DNA of 64,000 nt, taken from Larix kaempferi. Its lineage: Eukaryota; Streptophyta; Pinopsida; Pinales; Pinaceae. This document shows positions 46,352 to 58,100 of the stretch, in pieces. Every line of letters begins with the position of its first letter. Position 1 is the stretch's first letter. The notes beneath the pieces are model-generated. The model did no database searches. It was not told the origin of the DNA and saw nothing but the letters and a program-made list of their open reading frames with translations. The DNA is taken from the NCBI GenBank assembly GCA_027924585.1, contig BSBM01000870.1, positions 2,852,001 through 2,916,000 on the forward strand. The letters are read 5' to 3'. A program made the translations under genes and the position numbers.

Positions 46352-49300
46352 CTAATGGCCTAGAAAAACTTGCCACTTGTCCCAAATCTCTAACAACTCA
46401 TCCACATTCGGATAGTTAGCTGACTCAAGCCCCAGCTGGGCATTACATTCAAATGTTTCCATCTCATTCTTAGCTGACTTATTCCAAATACGGATGTAAA
46501 TGTGGATTTTTCCTTCCATGGTGATCAATTTCCTTATTAATTGTTCCACATCATCAATCTTGACCTCCTCAAGGCGCTGAATTTTCTCCTTGGCCTCCTC
46601 ACACCTGCATTCGACTTGCTCAACCATCAACTTAGGCGGGAAAGCATATTCAATGAGCTCCAAGGATGAGAACTGTAGCAATTCCATGATGTTATCTGCT
46701 GCATACCATCGCCTTCTACACGTAGCCTGTGCTTTCTTAATAATGTCTTCCATTGACTCATTACGTTGAAGCCAAGTGTTCAATGCATCTCTGATTTTCT
46801 TGAACTGAAAGTTGTTAAGAATGGGGATGTCTTCTGGTATGTTCTTTATATACCTCTGCCACTCACCAATGTTTTGACTTGGTTGAGAAGCTTGTAGCCT
46901 TTTGGCTTTCTGCCCTTCAAGGTCACCAGACATTTTACCAAAAGTCATATGAGTTTTCCTAATCTCATCTAGGGTGTTAAATAGCTTCTCCAAAAGTTTA
47001 TGATGCTCTTCATTGACCTAAAGGGACAAATCCTTAAATTCCTAGGGTGAGAACTTAGAGAAAATAGAAGAGGCTGCACTTGCAGTTGCATCCTCACAAT
47101 GTTTTTTCAGTAAGTCTATCTTCTATGTATTGGCAGAATTCTCAGCTTGTACATTACGAAGTTCAGCTTGAAGAGAGGTATTGCTTCGCTCCAAATCCTC
47201 TAATCTGTCTCCCCGTATCCTCCTGAGATCAACAACATAATTTTCATGTTCTTCCTTGGTCTTTACTAACTCTTCTTCCACCCTTTCCAATTCTTCCTTC
47301 TTCTGATCAATCTCTGTATTCAGTACTTGGACTGAATCAAGGTTTGCACCAGCAAATGCCCCTAAGGCTGCAGCTGTCTCAATTGCTCCTATCTGGGAAT
47401 CATTTGTTTGCTGAGCCCATATTATCTGATTTGGAACAGATACTTCCAATCCACCTTGATCCTTGCTTCTCTTCTTACTCCTTTTGATCACTGATTTATT
47501 TTCTTTGATGTAGAAATAATGTCCAAGAGGGACTACAACATAGTCGTGATGTCAGGGGCAGTAGTAACCTCCAACCTATTGATAAGAAAAAGAGTGATCC
47601 ATCTCAATAGATTCTAACAAATCTGTAACTACTTGTGAATCTACAATCATTTCTTCAGTCACTGATACTGGAGGATTGGGTCCATCATCAACATCACTAT
47701 CAATGAGATCAACAGTAGGAAACTATAATGGAGGAACTAGGATTTTTTGTCTCTTAGTTGGGTTGGCTTCAGCTATTATTAAGTCATCACATACCTCTGC
47801 ATCTACAACAGTCACTTGAAAATCCACAGTAAGCATAGGAGGTTCAACTATTTGAGTATCCAATACTGAAGTCAGCTTTCCTAACTCTTGCTGGAAATGA
47901 TGAGAGGTTTGCAACAAAGCTTTGACATGTTCAACTTTTTTTTCCTAAGGAGGATTCTCCATGGGAGCTTTACCTTTATCCCCATCTAGATAAGTAAGCA
48001 TTAGAGGGGCATTAGCCTTTTGGTTCTCCTTTTCTGCTCTATCCTTTCTCATTTGCTCAAGCAAATTCATTTCCATTATTCTGTAGCTCAAAACTTTAGC
48101 TTTAATTTCTTTCTGATATTACATAATCTGATGCTGCTCATCTATGCTCTTGGCCCTAGCCAGGACCTCAAAAAATGTATTCACTCCTTGGTAGATAGAA
48201 TCATCTGGAAGATCTTCATGGACATAGTCCGTCTTCATATGATATTGTTTAAAATGTGCATCAAGGAACTTCTTAGGATCATGCTTCCTTTTGGGAGCAA
48301 AACCCAATTTCAAAGGAGCCACCTGGTCACCGAGAACTGCAGCCCAATTTGAGGTTGGGATGACCAATGGCCCACGGTTCAAGGAAAATTTAGGCCATCC
48401 TTTCTTTTTGGGACTATTGAGCTTTCTATAAACACCATCAATAACAGTCAGATAAGAGACTTCTTGAATGACCAATCTGTCAGGCACTATTCTAGGCAGA
48501 AGATGAACAATGTCACTCCCCCAGACTCTGATATATGAATAGGACTCATAGACATACCAATCACCAATTGTGTTGATGAAGGTTCTGGTATCAATTGAAA
48601 ATGCAGGTGCCTCTTGTTTGAATATCTTGAAATAAATAGTGCCCATGAAATGGTCACAAATGTCTTAAAGTAATGGCACAAAATTGGTTTCCCATAGTGC
48701 TGAATGATAGATATGGACTAGTGGGTTTGAAGGGGTCCAATGCCATTCCAAGTTAGGATATTGGAACTATGAGAAAAACACATCAATAATGAAGGCCAAC
48801 AAGAAGAAGTGTGGTTTTCTCAGTGCAGGTTCCTTTTGATAATATTGGATTGTTGTTTTAAGCTCTAATGACAGGATAGATGCCCAAGGGAAGGATTCAC
48901 CCATTGTTAACACATGATGAGCTATTGGATCCCATTCAGCTTTGAAGACTGAACAATTTGGAAGGCCAAAGAGCCTGTAGAGCATGGCTTCCAGTAAAGA
49001 GTAAGGCTCCTTAAACCAGGAAATTAGGTAGAGGTTATCAGCCTTTGGCACAAAGGTGCTAGGTTTAATCATCCATGATTTCATCATTTCGTCGAAATTG
49101 TACCTGGTTTTAGAGGATTGTATGAATTCATGGATAAGGGTTTGCGCAGCCGGCTTAAGAGCAAAAGCTATGATAAATACTTCATGGCGGAAGGTTGTCA
49201 ATTGTGACCCTATGTTGTCATTGAATGATTGGTCCTTAGGGTTAGCATTTTCCACAATCCATTTAACTGGGTCTGTGTAAGGTATGATGGCGGGCCGGGC

Positions 49301-49519
49301 AACAATGGCATGGATTTGAGAATCCCTAATCTTCTCATATGTAGGTCGGTCTTCCTTAATATCGGAAAGGTTATCATTATCGAAAATTGAATAGATTTTG
49401 GCCCTGTCCATTTGATAGGTTTCAATTACCCTCTCACTGGTATCTGAGAAGATACCAAAATTTGGGTCTTTTGCCAACAAATCCCTGTGGACTGTCTTAG
49501 ACTGAGTGTTCCGTGACAT
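46352..49519 (-). pseudogene. LTR-borne accessory ORF of C, right copy
   Basis: The N-terminal 250 codons are open (49519-48767): MSRNTQSKTVHRDLL, a DRAKIYSIFDND block, KPAAQTLIHEFIQSSKTRYNF, ISWFKEPYSLLEAMLYRLFG, then a stop after FIIDVFFS. The central part is open at 48646-48119; the acidic segment is broken (47917-47723). The coiled coil resumes at 47491 (IKRSKKRSKDQGG) and again at 46993-46352, ending DKWQVFLGH. This copy and the left one are broken at different places, so the ancestor was probably intact. The frame change between the central part and the coiled coil occurs at the same place in both copies. Confidence 0.8.
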
Positions 49520-49857
49520 CTTGGCGAAGCTTGGAAATTCTGGTAAATAAATAAAGCAAAATCAAAACTAAACCATAAACAGGAAAACCGTAAATAGCAA
49601 ATGCAAAAATGACAACAAAGCAACCTGAAAATATCGTGGGAATGACCCTGGTAAGAAATTCATAGTAAAATCCACGTAGCAGAGTAAATTCCGACAGTGA
49701 AAATGATAAAGAAAAATAGGAAAAATCAAATATTTATCAATTTTTTTTGGTCGGATCAAATCTCGACCATAGGATTAAAGGAAACAAACAGCTGAGATTA
49801 CCCCATGCGGGATGCGGGATCGGGTCACAAGTTTTATTTTCAAACTTTATTCAAAAT

Positions 49858-50290
49858 TCCCGCAATCCACTATCCACAATTGCGGGTTGTGGGTTGCAGG
49901 TTTGCAAATTGCAAAAAAACGGATAGAAGTGTTTCCAAAATCCGCAACCTGAATTTGCGGGTTGCGGGTTTCGGAAACGAAAAAAATGTTTTAAAATTAA
50001 AATAACTTTCCCTCATCCTGCAATCCGTAATTTGTGGGTTGCTGGTTTCAGGAACACACAATGCCATTTATTAACATAACGAGCTTTCTGCAATCCGAAA
50101 TCCGCAATTGCGGGTTTTGGTTTGTGGGTTGCAGAATTGAAATTTCCCAAAAAATATTAACATAGTCTTCCCACAATCCGCAATTTCGGGTTGCGGGTTG
50201 ACAAAATCTCGAAAAGAAAGAACAAACAATTCCTGCAATCCTCAATTGCGGGATTGCAGGTTTCAGGTTTTCGGGTTTGCGGGAAGAAAA
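49858..50290. repeat. CCGCAATTGCGGG repeat array in the C LTR, right copy
   Basis: Counterpart of 37380-37790, slightly longer. Words such as CCCGCAATCC, CACAATTGCGGGTTGTGGG, TTTGCGGGTTGCGGGTTTCGG and CGCAATTGCGGG recur. Non-coding. Confidence 0.75.
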
Positions 50291-50523
50291 TAACATTTTG
50301 GAAAAAATGAAGGCTTTCTGAAAGCCAAGAAATAATAAAAAACATATAAATTTTTCAAAGGAAAAAAAAGATAATTACACAAACAAAAAGCAAAGGTACG
50401 AGAGCATACAAACAAGGTTTAAGAATCTCGATTTGATAAGGAACTTACCCAAATACCTTTGCATTTAAAAAAATTGGGGCTCCCATGATCAAATGAAGCA
50501 TGGGATCTGTTGTACCTACAACA

Positions 50524-50528
50524 GTCAC
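50524..50528. repeat. Target-site duplication of element C, right copy (GTCAC)
   Basis: Directly after the right LTR; pairs with 33065-33069. Confidence 0.92.
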
Positions 50529-50930
50529 CTATACAGTTGAGAATGGCCAACCAAGAGAAAGTCATACCCTTTGGAAGGTTAGCCAATGTTATTGTTGACA
50601 TTGATGGAGTGCGAAGTCATGCAGACTTCGAGGTTATCGAGATTGTGGATGATAGTCAGCCTTATCCAACACTATTGGGTATAGACTGGCCAATGGATAA
50701 CCTCGCCATCATAAACTTGAAAACAAAGAAGATGGTCTTTGAAGGAAAGCATCTTAGGTTCATCGCACCATTGGACCCTTTAGATAGAGAAAGATACAGT
50801 GACCCAATTTAGGAAGAATCTAGAGCACAAGATCTTGATCACCTTTACAAGATGACTGTGAATCAAGATGACTATATTAATCCCACTGCGTATGGAACAC
50901 TCAGTTGGTGATGTGACAATTCTTGCATCT
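50529..50930 (+). pseudogene. Protease of D, second part
   Basis: Resumes the protease frame: RMANQEKVIPFGRL, ANVIVDIDGV, DFEVIEIVDD, YPTLLGIDWPM. This is the flap and C-terminal half of a gypsy retropepsin. A TAG at 50810-50812 falls at a likely Gln (DPI*EE). Confidence 0.85.
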
Positions 50931-51900
50931 CAGACTCTGACATGGGACTGGAGCACTGGAAAGGTCGTATGCATGAAGTATCTGCAAGGAGATGCGCACA
51001 GCTTACAAAGTCACTGCGTTGGATTGGAAAAAAGGTAAGTCCAATTCCCACTTATGATGGTTCATCTAATGTTTATTCATTTATCAAAGAATATACTGTA
51101 GCAATTGCACATGAACATCGCATACCAGCACTAGATATGGCATTGCACGAGACACCTGCTAGATGGTGGGATGCGCATAAGGAAACATTGACAACATGGT
51201 ATCAGTGCAGAATCAAGATGCATATCAAGTTTGCTGAGAAGGTTGCACTGACCTTTGAAAAATATAACGGACAGACGGATCCAAGGGAGCATATTGAAAT
51301 CTATTCACAAGCATGGGAGGAGAGACCATAGACAGAATGGGTGCATCTGTTTGTACGCACATTGGAGAAACAGACTCCAAAGAAGTGGTATCTAGACATG
51401 GAGTTGCGCAGAGAAACTATAGATTGGCCTACCCTGACTGCAAACTTCTAGAAAAGTTTCAGCTTTGAAGATGAAAGCTCGAGTATAAATGAAGATTTAC
51501 AGGTCATGAAGGAAAGAATATTCAGAGAGGAATGCCCAAGCATAAACGAGGCATTGGAATAACTCAAAGAGAAAGTTTTTGAGGACGTAAATGTGCCACT
51601 GAACCTACAGCCAAAACGGAAGAGACAGATAGAGCATGCCCGTGGATGTTATAATCTAGCTGAAGAGTTTGAAGATAAAGAAGAGAGCATTGAGGAGGAT
51701 CCGTGCAACGTAAACATACCAGAGTTAGAAACTGCACGCAATATAGAGGGACCTCCACTAGAAATTCCAGACATGAGTGGACCTGTGAAGATAAGGAAAA
51801 CATTGGCACAAGTGAAGAGCTAGAGTTCGCGTCTATTGGAGACTACTGGGATGATCAGATGGTCATGGAGATCGCAGACCTGCTACACGAGTATCAGGAT
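50931..51900 (+). pseudogene. Second capsid-like domain of D, between protease and RT
   Basis: Blocks: SPIPTYDGSSNVYSFIKEY, ARWWDAHKETLTTW, then KYNGQTDPREHIEIY, WVHLFVRTLEKQTPKKWY, TIDWPTLTANF. The second half follows the retrotransposon-gag pattern (YDG..DP..H......F...L...A..WY.......W..L...F). Stops at AWEERP*TEW and TANF*KSF are Gln positions. An acidic linker (51590-51850) leads to RT. I recall similar predicted proteins in other plants, so the arrangement may be known though seldom discussed. Confidence 0.65.
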
Positions 51901-52800
51901 TTATTTTCGACAAAGTTTACATAAATGAAAGGTATACTGGGAGACTTAGGATTTATGAAGATACCTCTTAAGCCAGGCGCGAAGCCTATTAAGCAAAGGT
52001 CGTATAGACCGAACCCTCGATACAAAGAAAGAGTTAGGACAGAACTTGACAAGATGCTCGATGTGGGGATCATTGAGCCGGTTGAAGAATCAGAGTGGAT
52101 AAGCCCGATGGTTATCCATGACAAGAAAACTAAGGGTGAGATCAAAATCTGCGTGGATATCAGGAAGCTGAATGACGCTTCATTACATGACCCATTTCCC
52201 ACTCCTTTTACAGATGAAGTCTTAGATAATGTTGGAGGAAATGAGGCATACTCTTTTACTGATGGATTTTCTAGATACCATCAGATAAGAATTGATCCAA
52301 CAGATAGACACAGGACAATTTTTTTCCACTAAGTGGGGGTCATTCCAGTATCTGGTAATGCCCTTTGGTTTGAAGAACGCACCTGCCATTTTTTCTAGAG
52401 TTGTGGTTGCAGCATTTAAAGATTTCATGCATAAATATTTAGAAGCATATTTTGACGATTGGACTATCTTTGTTTTGTTGAAGAACCATTATGAGAACCT
52501 TAGAATGATGTTAGCTAAGTGCAGGCAACATCAAATTTCATGGAATTTGAAGAAGTGTGTTTTCTATGTACCCTATGGTATTCTGTTGGGACACATAGTA
52601 TGCAAACAAGGCTTAATGGTTGATATGCAAAGATCACAATAATTGTGAATTTACCTGCACCAACATCAGTAAAGTAGCTACGCACCACGTTGGGACATAC
52701 CGGTTACTATAGAAAGTTTATAAAGGGTTACGCATAGATAACTGCGCTGATGGAGAAACTGTTAAAGAAGGATGCGCTATTCATCTAGAACACGGAATGT
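51901..52800 (+). pseudogene. rt: Reverse transcriptase of element D
   Basis: KPGAKPIKQRSYRPNPRY, VRTELDKMLDVGIIEP, SPMVIHDKK, KICVDIRKLNDASLHDPFP, SFTDGFSRYHQI. A frameshift at a T run near 52320 leads to QYLVMPFGLKNAP, then active site AYFDDWTIF, WNLKKCVFYV, ILLGHIVC. A second frame change lies near 52635, then LRTTLGHTGYYRKFIKGYA with three TAGs (near 52675, 52735, 52786) at expected Gln positions. Confidence 0.88.
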
Positions 52801-53304
52801 GAGCAAGGCTTTGACACATTAAAAGAGAAAATGGTAACTGCACCGATCCTAGTTTTTCCAGACTGGGAGAATCCATTCCATGTACATGTTGATGCTTCAT
52901 GTATAGCATTGGGTGTTGTATTAGCGCAACCAGGAGAGGGAGGTATTGACCATCCCATTTCATTTTCGAGTAGGAAGCTCTCATTTGCTGAGAAGAACTA
53001 TACGACCACTAAGAGAGAGGGTCTAGCTATGGTATACACATTGCATAAATTCATGCACTATTTGCTCAGTGTGCACTTCTCTATGTACACTGACTATTCT
53101 TCTTTGAAATACCTGGTCAACAAGCCAGTGTTACGGGGAAGAATCTGTAGATGGTTGTTACTCTTTCAGGAGTATGAATTTGAGATTATAGTTAATCCAG
53201 GCAGATTGAACTTAGGACCTGACCATCTCTCAAGGATTGAGTTAGGAGAGGAACCCACCAATCTCGAAGACAGTCTGCCTAATGCACAATTATTTGATAT
53301 ATAG
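52801..53304 (+). pseudogene. RNase H of element D
   Basis: HVHVDASCIALGVVLAQPG, then KNYTTTKREGLAMVYTLHKF, MYTDYSSLKYLVNKP, and GPDHLSRIE: all four catalytic acids are present. Open over 157 codons before a TAG at 53302-53304. Confidence 0.9.
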
Positions 53305-54590
53305 ATCGCAGATGACTACTACAAAGACATTGTTGATTTCTTGACTATTGGGTTAGCACCAACAGAATTTACTATGTAGCAGAAGAAGCAGCTGGTTGTA
53401 CAAGCAATAGACTTCACCATAATCACGGGACATCTATACAAGCTGGGACCGAATGAAGTGCTGCGCAGGTGTGTATTAGAACACAAGAAGCCATTCATTT
53501 TGGCCGAGGCACATTTAGGTGTATCGGGAGGCCACTACGCAGGAAGAGCCACTACGCAGAAGATATTGCAAGTAGGGTTATGGTGGCCTACTATCCACAA
53601 AGATGCAAAGGAACATTGCAAGAACTGTGATGTCTGTCAAAGGACAGGAAAGCTGTCGCGCAGAGACAAAATTCCTTTGAACCCACAATTGACACTTCAG
53701 GCATTTGAGAAATGGGCCATTGATTTTGTGGGACCTATAAACCCACTGGGAAAAAGGACTGGTGTGAGATATATTGTTACTGCTACTAATTATCTCACCA
53801 GATGGGTAGAAGCGAAGCTAGTAAAGGACTGTAGCACAGTTACTGTCGCGCAGTTCATTTTTGAAAACATCCTTACTAGGTTTGGATGCCCGAAGATTTT
53901 GATGAGTGATCAAGGCACTCATTTTCTGAACAGAACTATTGAGGCACTAACTGAAGAGTTCCACATTCATCATCAGACGAGTATGCCATATCATCCGCAA
54001 GCAAATGGAACTATGGAAGCCTTCAATAAGGTACTAGAGAATGCACTAACTAAGGTATGCAATGTGAATAGGGATGACTGGGATCTGCGCATTCCAGCTA
54101 TATTATGGGCGTACAGAACTACCTGCAAGAAATTGACTGGCCACACACCTTTTAGGTTGGCCTATGGATAGGAAGCAGTGATGCCTGTGGGCTACATTGT
54201 TTCCAGCTTGAGAATAGCTGCATTTACAGGAATGGAAGATCAAGAGGCACTAGAAGAAAGGCTTCTACACTTGGTTGGGTTGGAGGAAGACTGCTTCATC
54301 ATAGGCTTTCACCAGCAAGTGCAGAAAGATAGAGAAAAACCATGGCATGATCACCATATCAAGAACAAGTCCTTTTAGGTAGGTGATCTAGTCCTCCTAT
54401 ATGATAGCAAATTTATGAAATTCCTTGGAAAATTTAAGATGCATTGGCTTGGTCCATATATTGTTGTACATGTTACTAATGGTGACGCAGTTTAGTTAGC
54501 TACATTAGATAGAGATGATCTACCTTGATTAGTCAATGGAAGTAGGCTAAAACCTTATTGGGATAGCCCTACTTCGCAAAACCCTTTGTA
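53305..54590 (+). pseudogene. int: Integrase of element D
   Basis: HHCC region: [18 protein letters not shown] and [11 protein letters not shown]. Core: [36 protein letters not shown] (D-D-E). The GPY/F module includes GDLVLLYDSKFMKF and MHWLGPYIV, ending NGSRLKPYW. In-frame TAGs at 54169 (YG*EAV), 54376 (F*VGDLV) and near 54493 (V*LATL) all replace the Gln seen in relatives. One TGA near 54527. Confidence 0.92.
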
Positions 54591-54610
54591 GAGTGAAGCC
54601 GCAAAGTTAT

Positions 54611-54682
54611 AAAAAAATGAAAAAAAAGAAGAAAAAAGAAAAAAAGAAGAAGAAAAAAGCAAAATAAAAAGAAAAGAAGAAC
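54611..54682 (+). promoter_or_regulatory. Long polypurine tract of element D
   Basis: About 72 bases of almost only A and G directly after pol, followed at 54683 by TGCGCAGC. A polypurine run before a TG is where the 3' LTR should begin. If so, the accessory ORF of D also lies inside an LTR. Confidence 0.5.
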
Positions 54683-55022
54683 TGCGCAGCTCAAAGCTCA
54701 AAAAGGTAGCTGTGCAGATCCAATGAAGCAGAGAAGGTTCAAGTTCAGAACCGAGAAGCTGGACATGAAGTAATTGCGCTGGAGTAGGTCCACCACGCAG
54801 TTTGATGCAACACTCCAAGAAATTATCCGTTAGAATGTCGGTCTCAAAAATAGCCATTATACAACACTTTTGTAGATGACCGCTTGAGCATTTAATGAAG
54901 AAATAGTTGTTTTGAACGAATTAATGAAGGAAAGGAACCAAATCCGTGGAGGATTTGGCCAACGGACATGTCATTTAATGATTTTTTAGCTATTGAGAGG
55001 CGTGGCTCGGCCTCGCTGCGCC

Positions 55023-55030
55023 TATAAATA
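55023..55030 (+). promoter_or_regulatory. TATA box upstream of the D accessory ORF
   Basis: TATAAATA in a GC-rich setting (CTGCGCC just before), about 120 bases before ATG 55151. Fits a promoter for the accessory ORF. Confidence 0.55.
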
Positions 55031-55150
55031 CTGTTGTAGCTGGACTCACTGGCGTTACTGAGACTCTAGAATTTTCTTGCGAGCCATACTTTGAAATTGT
55101 TTACAGTGAGCAAGCAGTGATCTTGCAATTCTGTAATGAGCACCCAGTGA

Positions 55151-58100
55151 ATGTTAGAAATCTCATCCATAGAGGAAGAATTCACAGTCAAAGAGACTGT
55201 GAAGGTGTTTAGATATAGAGGGATTGAAGCGTTGATGAGAATTCCTGCCAAGAAAGTGGTTACAGAGAAAGGTTAGGGCTCCTAAAGACCACCAAGACAA
55301 GCCAAAGTTATGCAAGATAAAGGCAAAGGACCAGCAGCAAAGAATATGAAGCCAAAGGTTGTGATCTCCATAGTACCAGAAATCCCACTAAGAGACAAAG
55401 AAATGCCCTTTAAGCTAATGCCGCAGTATATCTTGCCGCATGCAGCAGATGCACCATCCATTAAACTGCTCAAGAATGCTAAGTATGATATTCTGATTCC
55501 ACATATGTTGAAGCATGTACAAGTCAAAGGAAATCTATTGGGAAAAATTCAAGAATGCAAGTTTGAGGACTTTGACCTGCTTCAGATGCAGAAGGACCCG
55601 ATTGAACCAAAGTTCCCAAAGTTTCATCCAGATCAGTATATGTGCTGGAAGAAGGACGTAAAAGGTAACTCTGTGCTAGTCGCGTAAAACTGGCTAACTG
55701 GAGTAGTCGAGTCAGGGTTACTCAACTTGTTGAGACTCCTGCACTTCGATTGAACACCAGAATTGAATGCAGTGGTGCACACTCTTATGTCGCTCATGCA
55801 CCAAGGATATCTGTGGCTTGATCGTAATGTCGACCTAAATATTGATTTGATCCACCGGATTACTTGGTTAAGCAAGAGAGGCGAGGACCCCAAACAATTT
55901 TTCTTACGCAAGTACTAGGATAAGGAGGTCACCACGAAGATGAAGAAGACACAGCCCATTGTCAAAGGAAAAAGAGGATTTTTCACGGATGATATAAATG
56001 ATGAAGCTACGCGGTTTGTCACACAACTGCTAGCAGGAAAAATTATGAGAAAATCAAGACCGTTGGAAGTACCTGTGGGCGCAGTGCTCCTTAGGGAAAA
56101 GGCCGCGAAAGGAGGAAGGTTTAACTGGTGTCAGTACCTGCTAAATGAGTTTCTGGAAGAGATAAATGACATGTAGAAACATGGTAGTAACTTACACTAT
56201 GCATGGTTGATAGTGTTGGTTTCCTTTGTAGGTTGGAAGGACCCAAAACATTACATTGGCCTAAACACCGAGAGCAGTGATTGTAGAGGAGCCCATTATG
56301 CAAACCTTTGGGCGAATTCGATATCAAAAAGACATAACGCATCAGCTGAAGTCTTCTACATTTACTATGAGCAGCTACGTGAAGTCATTATCTCCCTACC
56401 GTGGATATCAAAATAGGTAACGGATAAGTATATTTGCACCGTCAATTTTAAAGGTGATATGCATTCTGTCTTTATTTCAGTAAAGGCTCAGTTGAAGAAC
56501 CCTGAATGGTTCCAAGGAAGAAACCACATGAACAAAGAGGATATCGACACAATTATGAAGGAATGGATCCCTGAGTTCAAAGTCGAAGGGATTGTGGATA
56601 TTGAAAGTGACTCCGAGGAGAGTAACCCAATCCATACACCCATTGTTGAAGAGCCGTGGACAGGAAAAAGGAAGGAAGCCGAGAATCCTGTACAACAAAA
56701 GGTACAAAAGAAGAAACAGAGAGCAGTTAAGGGCCCATCAGAAGCAAAGCTCCACAATGATGATTACGAGATGATCGCATCTACAATAACAACGCAGATG
56801 GAAGACCTGATGACCGCCAAAGATAAAAAGGAACGAGGCAATTCAAAAGAGTCTGGAGAAGAATATGACCACGCTGCAAGGCATTACACAAAATATTGAG
56901 CAAGTACAGTGCCGCTTACCCTTGCCGTGAGACTCAGAATCAGAAGGAAAGTCAGCAGGCACTTCGCAGCCGAAGACACCACCTCTAGCCCTGACCTTTC
57001 CTGCGAAGTCCCGCATCGTCAAACTTGATCCCGTAAGCGTAAGGCTACCACTACCAGAACAGTTAATATTGGGCACGAAGGACTTAGAGCATGTGTACCT
57101 CGACATTGCGAGGCAGCCACTGGACGGTCTACACAATCTGTATCTGCAGGTTGTGGAGGAGATCTATGAGTGAATTGTAGTCGCCCTGAACCAACACATT
57201 GAGCTACAAACAAATTTTAAGCAGCTGTAGGAAGCCAGTGAAAAGAAGTCCATGCAATTTCAAGATGAGCATGACCGACGAAGGTGATTAGAGGCTACAG
57301 TCGTTACAGTAGTCGTGGAGATAGCTGAATGCGACGAGCAGCCAGAGCTTGAAGATACTATTCTTAAGATCGGCTCAGTGGTCAGCGATCTTAAAGCTGA
57401 AATGAAAGATATGGAGATTAGTTATGAGGCGAAGATTACTGCCTTGGAAGCGCAAAATCTGCCCAAGACACCACCTAATCAGCAACAACTGAGAGCAAAG
57501 GAAGTCAAAGATGCAGCAGAAAGTATAGCCAGCGAAGTGGCTAAGTGCCAAACTTTGTTAGATGAGGCAACAAAAACATTTACTGCCCTGGAAGAGGATC
57601 TAGAGTTGCTGGAAATCCAAAGTGCTTTGAAGGATAGGAAGGTAGCATTGGAACTGCTGGACGCAGAGGTCAAGGCCATGCCTCCAAGGGACCAAACCTG
57701 TAGATATCTAGAAGTTAGGGAATTGAAGAAAGAACTGCAAGTATTGTGAGACAGTGAGACTGAAATCGGAGGTAAGGCACAGCTCCTGCAAGAGGAAGCC
57801 CACGAACTTACACAGAAAATTGAAGAAAAGTTGAGGGAGCTCCGCGAAGGACAATATTTTGTGCAAGAACAAGATGACAATGAAATAACACCTGATGTGT
57901 TGGAGATCATCAAGAAAATTGAGCAGGACACCAAGGAAGAGGTTCCAAAGTTGACTGCAGCATACCAAGAGTTCGCTGCGAAGTTAGCTCTGCAGGAGGA
58001 AGAATAGCTAGGAGAAGTAGAGGTTGAAGGTGGCTCGGGGATGAGCCACATGGAAATGGAACCATTTGTTGGATTACATAACTATATTGAGGTTTTCTAT

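Larger units (their letters stand above)
33070..50523 (-). mobile_element. Element C: complete Ty3/gypsy with ~5-kb ORF-bearing LTRs
   Basis: 17,454-bp minus-strand element bounded by GTCAC, inserted in opposite orientation into the protease of D. Order on the minus strand: 5' LTR (50523-45426), PBS, gag, PR, extra RNase H, RT, native RNase H, INT, repeat-rich 3' UTR, 3' LTR (38017-33070). A short sampled stretch of the LTRs differs at about 5-6% of positions, and indels reach about 100 bp, so it is older than B. Pol keeps one frame from PR to INT, broken by nonsense codons. Confidence 0.95.
45426..50523 (-). repeat. 5' LTR of element C (5098 bp)
   Basis: TGTTGAGGCC at 45426 and ...TGTACCTACAACA ending at 50523, with a 5-bp terminal inverted repeat TGTTG/CAACA. 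Collinear with 33070-38017. Carries the better-preserved N-terminal half of the accessory ORF, the GC-motif array (49858-50290) and the TATA-like box (46279-46286). Confidence 0.94.

Noticed and set aside
54555-54857. Minus-strand Phe/Ser-rich ORF that looks like a signal or membrane protein
   Set aside because: It is the complement of the polypurine tract and its flank.
56418-56478. Intron in the D accessory ORF (AG|GTAACG ... TTTCAG)
   Set aside because: The sequence reads through in frame with only a TAG at a Gln-like position, so decay explains it better than splicing.
57479-58051. 190-codon minus-strand serine/cysteine-rich ORF
   Set aside because: It is antisense to the coiled-coil part of the D accessory ORF, which has the better codon logic and matches the inverted copy.
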